Of a DNA stretch of 27,379 nt, positions 10,174-19,325 are shown piece by piece (the first letter of the stretch is position 1; each line of letters starts with the position of its first letter). Position numbers and translations under genes: made by a program. This stretch comes from Parasitella parasitica (lineage: Eukaryota; Mucoromycota; Mucoromycetes; Mucorales; Mucoraceae). Location of the stretch: assembly GCA_025201805.1 (NCBI GenBank), contig MU619246.1, positions 22,078 to 49,456 on the forward strand, written 5' to 3'. The notes under the pieces were generated by a model. The model searched no databases. It worked only from the letters and a program-made list of their open reading frames with translations, and was not told the origin of the DNA.

Positions 10174-11577
10174 TATTACATGTTCTATTGTACATTAATA
10201 GCTTATTCCTTGTCATTGTATACAAAGAATTACCAATCTAATAATTGCTTAATCTCATGCCTTTCTGGCACAACATGACAAACAATAAGGTACTGTCAGA
10301 TCAAAGATCAATAGCCTTGTAGTATAATAATACATCGTACCCTGTTAAGGATATGATGTTGCTTGCAAAGTATTCTTATCAATTCGTATCTAGTAGTATT
10401 TTAAATAAGTCACCAAAAATTTATGTAGTTGTAAAAAGTATAAATAGCAGATGCAAAGTTGAATCTTTAATAAAATAATCTCAAGTTTTCGTACCTCTCT
10501 AATTCAACGTTTTATTTAATACTTTTCTTATTTCAATCTTGCAGATCTCAACAACAATAAACAGCAACATAAGCCCTGTTTTATGCTTCGTAAAATCAGG
10601 CATGATCATCGCTATCTGAGCATAACTTGATTTCCACTGGGCAATGTCTCTATCAAACGTTTTGTGGTTTTCTATATCGGAGTTTGAAATAAATCACGTG
10701 TTTTTCTTTTCTCTTTTTTGTTGGGATTATCGCAATACTACTGGAGTTGAAGCTTATAATGTGTGATTTATTAATGTTGGTCATCATTGATTATACATAT
10801 ATCTGCATAACTAGTATCATGGATATATGTATATGTCTTGGAGTGCGTATCTGGAAACTGGAGCTACACATAATTTCTGATACTTGCCAGGAAATGTCAA
10901 ACATTATTAAATATCAGCATTTCCAGGAACTGACCTATTTTTTTTATTTTATTTTTAAGAGAAGATGTAGACAAGATGTTCCTGTCACCGACATCCTGCG
11001 ATCTGATCTTGATGTAATCTTTGAAAAAGCTTAAAACCTTGCAAGAGGTTCAATTACAACTTTAGTATAGCTTTTTTTTTTTTTTATTTGCAAAAGGATT
11101 GTTTACCAATAATAAATATAATGATCCGTACGTATCATAGCCGTACTGCAATAATAGCAACGCATAAATTTACTCATTTAGACTTGATTTGAGAGCATTT
11201 TGTCGATGTCAGGTGATCTTGAGGATCATCTATTCATTAATTGATGGATGGCCATAATGCTGGTGTTCATAAATACTTAAATTTTCTTTCAATTAAATTT
11301 TGATCCACCTACATGTGTTTTGGTCTATATACTGAATTAGAATAGCTTCCTTTTCATTATGTTAGAGTGCAGGAATAACAAGCTCAAGCTGAGTCCTGAT
11401 CTCTTGCAGCTTGATCCAGATGTTTTATTCATAGCAACTGGAAATAAACAGAAACTAAATAGGTTTTGATTAACCACAGTTTAGATCGAGTGCTTTAGTG
11501 ATCGTACAGGAATTGCAATCAGCCATTATGCAAAATAAAAAGAAAAAAACGCCCATGTAGGACATGCAGACCAGCAT

Positions 11578-11585
11578 TATAAAAG
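11578..11585 (+). promoter_or_regulatory. TATA box of the small finger-protein gene
   Basis: TATAAAAG starting 66 bp before the ATG at 11644, followed by a pyrimidine tract (T/C-rich, 11596-11627) typical of fungal core promoters. Confidence 0.65.
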
Positions 11586-11643
11586 CGGATAGAACTTTTT
11601 TTTCCTTTTTCTTCTCCTTTTTCTCTTGTAAACCAAACAAAAG

Positions 11644-12027
11644 ATGCCTTTTCGTTGCAAATGTGGAAGAACTTTTGAAAAAATAGAATCATTTGGCTCA
11701 CACACCTCTGGCTGTGCGCCTTTTCATCACCGAAGAATATCCACATCCGATATCATGGCCTCTAAAAATGAAAGCAAAATGAATGAGAAGGCTAAATTGA
11801 CCATTAAGACTGATAATTTCTCGCAGCAAATCCAGCCGCAAAATAAAATGTCCCTCTTCACTCTGCTTGGCAGCAGCAAGAAAGCAAGCGAAATAGACGC
11901 AGCTCCTCGATCCGCTCCTGTGTCTGGCTTTATGATGCCTACTGCTTTGTCTATCCAGAGTACATTTGAGGGTGTTTCTCGAAGAAGATCAATGTCCTAC
12001 AAGTCAGCTACATACAACCAAATGTAA
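11644..12027 (+). CDS. Small protein with an N-terminal C-x-C...H-x3-C finger, function unknown
   Basis: An intronless frame of 127 residues. At the very N-terminus Cys5-x-Cys7-x12-His20-x3-Cys24 (FRCKCGRTFEKIESFGSH) resembles a shortened zinc finger in which the usual first CxxC is CxC and the last ligand is Cys instead of His; Phe11 and Phe17 sit where the hydrophobic core of a C2H2 finger lies. The remainder is basic, Ser/Lys-rich and probably disordered, with SRRRSMSYKSA near the C-terminus resembling a basophilic kinase site. Expression evidence is good: TATAAAAG 59 bp upstream, a pyrimidine-rich leader, and AATAAA at 12103-12108 downstream. I do not know the family; a small nuclear nucleic-acid-binding or adaptor protein is possible but unproven. 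Confidence 0.75.
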   Translation: MPFRCKCGRTFEKIESFGSHTSGCAPFHHRRISTSDIMASKNESKMNEKAKLTIKTDNFSQQIQPQNKMSLFTLLGSSKKASEIDAAPRSAPVSGFMMPTALSIQSTFEGVSRRRSMSYKSATYNQM

Positions 12028-12801
12028 ATAACCAACAGCATCCCTCTCACAAGCACATCCCAAAAGAAAAAGGTGAGAATATATCCTACAACTATACATA
12101 TCAATAAAAGTCATTCCCTACATGATCGTTAGTTTATGCTTCTACATTAAGCAATAAGAATGGATAAATGTAATTTGCATATACACATATATTTTTTTTT
12201 TCACATAGACAACAATATTCCCATATCATGTTTTTGTTTATTTGTATCAACTGTATCAAGTTTCAATGTGTATCTTGTTTGTATGAACCGCATGCAACCA
12301 GGTTGATAATATGAGGGGTGATGTATTTTAGCATTGGCGAGATACATAAGATTTTATTTCTGCACCCATTATTTAATAGTGTAGTATTCATTTAACCAGT
12401 ACTACGCATGAGTTACTTGTGTTAGTTGATAGCAAAAGATTAGGTCTCATGTTGTTGCTAGATCTGCCTCAACATGAGACCCTAATTTAATGCAGAGCCA
12501 ATCAATTTACTGGTCTCCTCAAATCAACTCGACTCGAGTAGTGGGTGGAACAAAGAATGAACTAGTAGACACTTGATGCGCCATCACTTGGTTCCATACA
12601 AAAAGTTGCATTAATTCATGATTAATTACATGATGGAATGTTTTGGTAACAGTAATTGTGGCAATCATGTTTGCAAAAGAATGTTCATTGGCTTGGCAAA
12701 CGCAAAATTAAGAATCCGCGACAAAACCCATTAAATGTATTTCACGCGGTAGCTATGTTCAACCCTTTTTTTTATTCCTTGGACGTATTGATAATCACAC
12801 A
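12028..12801. other. Intergenic region containing a strong stem-loop
   Basis: Holds the 3' UTR of the finger-protein gene (AATAAA 12103-12108), a strong stem-loop at 12439-12486, and the CHS5 promoter. No frame with protein character was seen. Confidence 0.6.
12439..12486. repeat. Long stem-loop with 16-bp arms
   Basis: Left arm ATTAGGTCTCATGTTG (12439-12454) pairs with right arm CAACATGAGACCCTAAT (12470-12486) throughout, apart from one bulged C; the loop is 15 nt. It lies between two genes, about 316 bp before the CHS5 ATG. Confidence 0.7.
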
Positions 12802-13746
12802 ATGACTTCCGTACAATTTACAGTAGGCAAACTCGATGCCGGTATGGTGAGTGAATTATGCTCCGGTTGAACTGCCAAGTGGCAACTCACATTTCTGCAT
12901 AGGCTATTTTGCTGACGGAAGACCACCATCTTATTGAATTTCCCTCGCTCTTGCTCCCCAAGGGTGTTACGTCTGGAAGCATCGTTAATATTGCAGTCAG
13001 CCGCAACATACCCGAAGAAGAAAGGAAAATGCATGAGTTTTGGGAGCTTCAAGAGGCTATTTTGGCAACTTTTGGCCAAGACGAACCAGAGACTCCTGTT
13101 GTTCGTGTCAAAAACATCACCCAAACCTCGCTTATTCTTGAGTGGGACCCTCTCTTGTTGCACACCGCCAAACTTCGCTCGCTCGATGTGTATAAAAATG
13201 GGACAAAGCTGGCACAGGTAATGTCGATACCTCTTTTTTTACGGCCAAAATTTTAACATGCATAATTTCAGCACGTATCCAGTGAGAGCAATTTCATTAA
13301 ATTATCTGGATTGGATGTGGATCATGAATTCGAATTTCACATAGTCGTCAAGACAACCGCAGGCGAATACAAATCCAACAAAGTAAACGCACGCACGCAC
13401 AAAATGGAAAACTTGACCGGCATCCGTGTAGCATTTGGCACATTCGAGGAAGCAGAGCCAGCAATTACAGAGCTGAAGGATTTGCTATCAAAGATGGGTG
13501 CATCCTGGTCAGAGGAGGTTAGTGTCGAGACAACCCATTTATTGGCCCAACTTCCTGGTGGTGCAAACTACGACCGTGCAGTTCAGCATTCTATACCCAT
13601 CGTCAAGCCTGAATGGTTGGTGCAGTGTGATAGAAACAAGAAAATCCAGGTTAGTGTCTTGTTTGATTGTTTAGTACTGTTGCTAACATTTTGTTGGGCA
13701 GCCTGCTCTCCCATACTACATTGTCAACGTCCCCAACAACGAATGA
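12802..13746 (+). CDS. CHS5: Chs5-like exomer scaffold protein, compact form
   Basis: Four exons (12802-12846, 12903-13217, 13272-13649, 13702-13746), all joined in phase 0, encode 260 residues. Residues 1-50 match the Chs5 dimerisation segment (FTVGKLDAGMAILLTEDHHL, EFPSLLLPKGVTSGSI), about 75-170 form an FN3 domain (TPVVRVKNITQTSLILEWDP ... FEFHIVVKTTAGEYKSNKV), and about 171-258 a BRCT domain (GIRVAFGTFEEAEPAI ... SIPIVKPEWLVQCDRNKKIQ). In yeast, Chs5 is the scaffold of exomer, which with Arf1 and ChAPs carries chitin synthase Chs3 and other cargo from the trans-Golgi to the surface. Yeast Chs5 has a long, repetitive C-terminal tail; here the protein stops soon after the BRCT domain (PALPYYIVNVPNNE). 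The gene is convergent with SWD1, stop codons 85 bp apart, with AATAAA at 13812-13817. Confidence 0.93.
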
Positions 13747-13831
13747 TCTTGGGGGCATCACTACACTCTATTCCAGCCTTTTAAACTAATCATCTGATTA
13801 TATGCGATGACAATAAAGAAATGCCATGCTT

Positions 13832-15552
13832 TTATTGCTTTTTTAATGATTTTCTGGGCCTTTCATCTGCAATCTCAGACGATGCTTTCTTTTTCTTTTT
13901 GATGGGCTTCTTCTTAGGCATCTTCTCTTCGGTATGTGCAGCCTGAGGGTTATTGATTTGAACAATGTCGTCTATAAAGGGCAAGGACGACAAGTAAAAG
14001 ACTTCGTCGCTGTCCGCCTCATCGTCTGGATCAATAAATGCCTGTATACTATCACATGTGGTCACGTCTATCGAGATGTCTTCCTCCTCTTGCTTCTGCT
14101 TTGTCTTTTCCTCGTCAGGAACCTAAAATTACACTGATTAACAAACAGATTCATTCTCAAAACTGACAGCAAGACGGTTACCACGTCAAATTCGTCTTCT
14201 TTTTCCTCGTATTCCACATTCTCCTCCAATTCAATGAAATCAGGCGCAAATGCACTCCAGTTTTCTTCATGCTTGGTGGTCCAAATGTAGATGTTGCCAA
14301 AACTGCTCACTGATGCTATAATGGGTCTGACAGGATGCCACTAGGAAAACAGATTAGGTCATCTCTAGACAAATGCTGATCCTATACCTACTGCAAGGTC
14401 ATCGAGTGGCTCTTTGGGGCCCTCCAGAATCTTGACTAGGTTGCCCATATTCTTATCCCATATGTAAATATTATGCTCTGCCTTGTGCCCTGAGCCTCCA
14501 ATGACAAACTCTCCGTCGCTGCTAAAGCAGCTTTGACTCCACTGGATTCGATTCACCAAGTCTTGGAATTTATTGTGTAGTTTGGGGAATCCCGTTGTTG
14601 GGTCGAGTCGAAAATATCGTATTTGCCGATCGTTTGCATTAATGAGCAAATCACTAAATAAAACCAATCCCTTTAATAAAACTTGTAATAGCACGTAGCC
14701 ATCTCTATTACCGTCCATTTCTACTCCATTGTATTCCTTTAATCGTCGTACTCCCAACTCTTGAGCTGTGTATAATCTGCCAAAATAAAGAGCATAAGCA
14801 AACTGCCTGACAACACGCATGTCGCTTACTTTATTTGACTCTACATCAATAATGTGGAGATATCCCTTTGAGTTGCCAGTGTATATCCGACTCCCTGCCT
14901 TATTCCATGCCAACGCTGTAACGTATGACGTTCTACTCCATGGGGTTAGCACGTTAAATTGGATAACGGTTGATTTGATCAACATACGCTTTTGATGAAT
15001 CGTCTTTATCGTCTGGTTCTGTCGGCAGCTCAGTTCTAACGGTCTCTGTACCTACGATATCAACAATGACAGGTTTTTTTTGAAAGAGTGCTGCGATGAA
15101 TCGGTTGCTATAGAGTTTTGTTAGAGCCATGCCATTGATGGTTGCATAGAGACTAGTTTTTACTTGTTTTTCGGATGCATTTGAGCCATCATGAGTGGTG
15201 TCTCGAATCTTACTTTCAGCTTCTTTGTTCCAGAGACAAGATCCCAGTATATGCAGGTCCAATCTTTCGACGCAGACAATAAACTTCTTCCATTATGGGA
15301 CCAGCTAGACAGTTTTAATAAGCCTCGGTGTCACTGATTTGCTAAATCGAACAAACCTTATGCTGGTAATTGGCTTGACATGCCCCAGCAAACTACGAGT
15401 AATGCCTTTTGTATCGAAATCATAAACAACACAGCGTCCGTCCAAACAGCCAGCTGCTAGCAGTGTGCCGCGTTTATTGAACTTGCAGTTCAATACAAAT
15501 CCATCTTCCAAGGTATCTTCAATTAACTGTGGATATTCCTGCTCCCAAGGAT
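13832..15552 (-). CDS. SWD1: COMPASS (Set1 complex) WD40 subunit SWD1/RBBP5, first exon missing in gap
   Basis: Core subunit of the Set1/MLL histone H3 Lys4 methyltransferase complex in the nucleus. Eight exons are visible (15552-15357, 15304-15164, 15107-14988, 14935-14830, 14776-14712, 14653-14392, 14340-14182, 14122-13832), with seven introns of 51-59 nt; they encode about 446 residues in one frame. It reads [113 protein letters not shown], and the RBBP5 signature [20 protein letters not shown]. The acidic tail contains [18 protein letters not shown], like the RBBP5 segment after the propeller, and ends in a Lys-rich stretch. Exon 2 begins after a TGCAG acceptor with the last two bases of an Asp codon, so the start codon lies in or near the gap. 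The stop TAA overlaps AATAAA. Confidence 0.95.
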
Positions 15553-15605
15553 CTGCATTATTTTTAGTATTTCCTCGGTTGGAGTCTTTTTTTTTTTTTT
15601 TTTTT

Positions 15606-16045
15606 NNNNNNNNNNNNNNNNNNNNNNNNNNNNNNNNNNNNNNNNNNNNNNNNNNNNNNNNNNNNNNNNNNNNNNNNNNNNNNNNNNNNNNNNNNNNNNN
15701 NNNNNNNNNNNNNNNNNNNNNNNNNNNNNNNNNNNNNNNNNNNNNNNNNNNNNNNNNNNNNNNNNNNNNNNNNNNNNNNNNNNNNNNNNNNNNNNNNNNN
15801 NNNNNNNNNNNNNNNNNNNNNNNNNNNNNNNNNNNNNNNNNNNNNNNNNNNNNNNNNNNNNNNNNNNNNNNNNNNNNNNNNNNNNNNNNNNNNNNNNNNN
15901 NNNNNNNNNNNNNNNNNNNNNNNNNNNNNNNNNNNNNNNNNNNNNNNNNNNNNNNNNNNNNNNNNNNNNNNNNNNNNNNNNNNNNNNNNNNNNNNNNNNN
16001 NNNNNNNNNNNNNNNNNNNNNNNNNNNNNNNNNNNNNNNNNNNNN
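15606..16045. other. Assembly gap (440 N) flanked by T19 and A19
   Basis: Unknown bases run from 15606 to 16045. The left contig ends in 19 T (15587-15605) and the right begins with 19 A (16046-16064). The gap probably hides the first exon and promoter of SWD1 and the 3' UTR of the next gene; its true length need not be 440. Confidence 0.95.
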
Positions 16046-16081
16046 AAAAAAAAAAAAAAAAAAAGAAAAGAAAATGAGAGT

Positions 16082-18860
16082 CTATGAGGATGTAGAAGTA
16101 AGCATCCAAAATGGCGGGATGCCTAATCTTCCTTTCACGGCATCGTCATGCATTAATTTAGCGATATCTTGTTGCTGCTGTAAACTATCTTCTACATCGA
16201 GATTGAAGCTCTCTTGCTCTTGGCCCAACAAGTCCCATCTCTCACCAAAATCCGAAACGTGCTGCACCATCCAAATGCGGTCTGCTTCGGTTCTGTCTTT
16301 GACGCGATCATCAATGTCAACATTCTCATAATGGCTGTGGCTAAACGCTTCCTGTGCCATATACGCTAAAGGCTGTAATCTGGACTTAACAAATGCCGCA
16401 TCTCCTGCGTTGAGTTGCGGCAAAGAGTCAGAGTACTTTTTCAGATGGGCGACTACAGAGTGGGATATTTGGCCTTGGTTGGCTGCCATGTAGTGCCAAA
16501 TGTCTTTTGCAATGCCTGCATTTTGAATGCCTCGGGCAAGCAGGGTCCAGTACTGCAAATTCAGTGTTTCATAGTGGAGCATGGCTCGCCACTCCATCTG
16601 CTTGTCATCGCTGCTGCTGCTGCTGGCATCACTACTGCTGCTGCTGGTCGACGCTAATAGTCGGCCGCGAGTGGAGCTCTCTTCGTAGGGCTGCGAGCCA
16701 TCCAGTCTAAACTGCTTTCCAATGCGCATGCGACAGCGATTGGCCACACGCAAGAATAATCGAACATCGTCAGTGAAGGCGGCCATGGCTGTTACCTGCA
16801 AGTCGTACAAAACGCCTCTGTGATCTGTCATTTGAGCTAAATGGATGCCTGTAGGTGAGGTCACTAAATATTCCAGGAATTCAGCAGTAATAGCTTGTAA
16901 ATCAATGTATTCCTTGTGCGTGAGTGCCTGCATGTGTCTCAGCATGCGAATACAATCCAGCAGGGACGAAATATCAGTTTTGGTGAGATCCGAGGTGTTG
17001 AGGATGCGATTGTTGCTGTACTTGGGCACAACGTGCGAGATGCGGCTCAAGCTGGGGAAGTAGTAGCCTTGGTCTGACAGGAAATCCAGCAAATGACTGT
17101 CGTCGGGAATTCTGCGAGCAGAGTTGTATTCGTCCTCATCCTCCACAGCATACTCGTTCAGAAAATGCACTCGGATCAAATTGGCCGCGCCGCGTCCAAA
17201 TTTCTCTTCGCCTGTAAAGTAGTTGGCCATAGTTAGGATAGTGACATTCTGTGAGAGTGGGCCTAATTCGTCCTTCTCGGGCACTGCGTCTAGTGGAAGG
17301 CCATCCTCCTTGTCTGTGGCTGATGACATGGGTGCCAGTCTTTTTTGGCTTTCCTCCAGAATGATCTCTGCTTTGCGCTGTAGTGTTTCGATGGCGTAGC
17401 GAATCTCGTAATTCTTGGTCCAATGGTCATAGCGGACCTGGTTCATAGGCTTTTCGTCGTATAGAAACAGCTTGTCGTGGTGAAAGGTTTTGCGGGCGAT
17501 GCTTTCATCCAAGCTGTCCAGCGATGACTGAATAGCCATGAGTCGATTGAATGCGCGGATGGATGACGCTTCCTTCTTGTTTTCCTCCTGCGAGGGGTTG
17601 CCTGAAAACAATCGAAAGACCCAACCAATGTTTTTAAAGTTGCCCTTGTCTTTGCTGTACGGCCTCTCTGTCGGCTCCCAGGGCACAGTGGGTCTGTTGA
17701 GCCGTCTGTTCTCCAAGGCGCCTAGACGCCACAGCAACTCAAGCTTGCTTCTGCGTCCGTATCTCATGTTCAGGTTGTATTCCTCTGTTGCGTCGTATCG
17801 AAATATAATCTGCGGCTCTTCTGGCGTCTTTGGTCTCTCGTCCAAGTTGTTTAGCAGCACTGAATTATTCAATAGCCTCGTCATAGGTACGACAAAGTAT
17901 TTGGTGTCTTTGCCATGCTTATCCAGCTGCGATCTGATTTCCTCGAATCCATTATGGCTCAGGTAGCAGTTGCCGTCGAAAGGCATGATCCATTTTGCGT
18001 AGGGCAATGTGCGGCCATGCTCTATAGCTGTATTGCGGCCGCCATTCTGCTCTGCGAGTTAGACCGACACTGCAACCGGAAAATACAGAAAAGGTAGCAC
18101 TTACATTGTTCATCGCATACAGATTCTTGACGTGGTAGGTGTAGTCGAGTGCTCTCAGTTTGGACACTTTGGAGAATCGTCGGTAGTCATCAGAGTGAAG
18201 GAAATCGGCATCTGGGAACTTTTCCAGCTGGAAATCCAACTTTTCGTATTCCTGCTGGACAAAGGGAACGCGAATGTACTCCATGTTGTAGCTGTCCAGC
18301 AGTCTGATGATGGTGGCTTCGTTGACAGGGTCAATGATGCGGTTCAGGAGAAAGATTTTGTGTGTGTCTGGAAAGCCTGGCTCATGGTCCAGTATAAACT
18401 GCAGGTTGGACAGTGTCTGGCCCTCTTTGTGTCGAGGCGGCAAGTCGTTGCCGATGATGCGGTACAGTATGATTTTGTCTCTAGCGGCCGGCTGCTGGCT
18501 CTCTTTGATGTTCCAGGATGGGTGTGTCTTGTAGTCTGGGGTGTTGCGAACAAAGCGAAAAAAAGGAATATAGCCAAAGATAAACAGCAGACCCACGACT
18601 ATCAAGAAAAACTTGAGCCATTTTGATTGCTGCGACGAATAGTACAGAGTTTTCTTGGGCTTCTTGTCCTTTTGATATCCTCTAGGAGAGGGACCCAAGT
18701 CAAGAGATAACATTTCTGGCTGCTGGATGGTGGGGATGTGAGTGTGGCTTGATTTTCTATGTTTTGGGTTAATGGAAGAAGACACAGTTGTGTTCAACGC
18801 AGACCGACTTGAGGCTGCATCATGATTTAAAAAAGGTGGTAACATCCTTATTTGGACCAA
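16082..18860 (-). CDS. Type II membrane protein: glycosyltransferase-like domain fused to an alginate-lyase-like domain
   Basis: Two exons (18860-18105 and 18046-16082; intron 18047-18104) give 906 residues. Residues 1-80 are cytosolic, with a basic KDKKPKK at 64-70; 81-101 form one membrane span, so the bulk should face the Golgi/ER lumen or the cell surface. Residues about 128-300 (ILYRIIGNDLPPRHKEGQTL, NNNGGRNTAIEHGR, WIMPFDGNCYLS) resemble glycosyltransferase-like domains of uncertain family. From about 500 on the pattern is that of the alginate lyase family: NVTILTMANYFTGEEKFGRG, DHRGVLYDLQVTAMAAFTDD, RIGKQFRLDGSQPYEESSTR, LHYETLNLQYWTLLARGIQN, DIWHY. The usual NNHG motif is TDHRG here (Asp660-His661); Arg712 and Tyr744 could be the catalytic Arg and Tyr, separated by a Ser/Asp-rich insertion encoded by a triplet repeat. 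A role in polyuronide (glucuronic acid) wall polymers is an inference. The acceptor at 18047 was chosen because it keeps NGGRNTAIEHG in frame. Confidence 0.88.
16603..16648. repeat. Coding triplet microsatellite (GCT/ACT)n
   Basis: On the plus strand two blocks of GCTGCTGCT-type repeats, 16606-16625 and 16632-16648, encode two runs of Ser joined by DA on the minus strand, inside the lyase-like domain. Confidence 0.8.
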
Positions 18861-19325
18861 AATGGGGGGAGTTGTTTATATTTGCTAAAGGGGGCGGGTA
18901 ATTACTGTTGAAGAGGCCACTTTACACTGTAACCACAGGAGAGAGGATAAATTTACTAATAAACAAAAGAGAAAGAGACCTCTGTACAGTCTAGATTGTT
19001 TGTTGTTGTGTAGTACATCCAATAGTTCATCTCCTTTTCAATTTCGTTATAAATAGTCTTTTCCTATTTATTTTGGGCTATTTTTTTTTTTTTTTTTCTT
19101 GGCTAAAAACAATTTTGTTTACATGTGTAAAATCGAGTAGCACATTTGATAATAATAATAATAAAAAAAGGGGAGCTATATCTGTACATTGGTACGATGA
19201 AATACGATACATTGTTCAGAGCAATCATTAAAGGGGTCAGAGAAAGGGGTATATCAAATTCTGACCAATCACATCTTGGATCAAGTAAATTAATATGGAT
19301 ACCGGCGCTAGTTTTTTAATTTCTT
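18861..19325. other. Intergenic: promoter of the membrane fusion gene and 3' UTR of the aminopeptidase
   Basis: 465 bp between two minus-strand genes. A run of 17 T (19081-19097; A on the coding strand) lies about 220 bp upstream of the fusion-gene ATG, and an AAT repeat at 19150-19163. No gene seen. Confidence 0.6.

Larger units (their letters stand above)
8435..11643. other. Gene-poor AT-rich region with small inverted repeats
   Basis: About 3.2 kb without a convincing gene on either strand. Open frames are short and of biased composition; the longest, 10747-11034 (+, 95 codons), is rich in Ile, Cys and Tyr and has no recognisable domain. The region holds several short perfect hairpins (9000-9014, 9052-9071, 9684-9705, 10151-10173), a 14-bp direct repeat (9448-9461 and 9610-9623), a degenerate AATTCGCTTTT repeat cluster (8720-8801) and imperfect inverted arms at 8957-8976 and 9131-9148. 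No tRNA or rRNA was seen. It may be decayed repeat DNA or long regulatory DNA. Confidence 0.6.

Noticed and set aside
10747-11034. 95-codon plus-strand frame in the gene-poor region
   Set aside because: Composition is Ile/Cys/Tyr-rich as expected from AT-rich DNA, and there is no promoter element, domain or splice support.
13836-14310. Frameshifts in SWD1 suggesting a pseudogene
   Set aside because: Every apparent frame change coincides with a GT-AG intron of 51-59 nt, and the spliced protein matches RBBP5 continuously.
15465-16331. Long frames crossing the assembly gap
   Set aside because: They consist mainly of unknown bases and homopolymer translation.
16606-16648. CRISPR-like or tandem-repeat array
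   Set aside because: It is a simple triplet microsatellite inside a coding exon; there is no repeat-spacer structure anywhere in the window.
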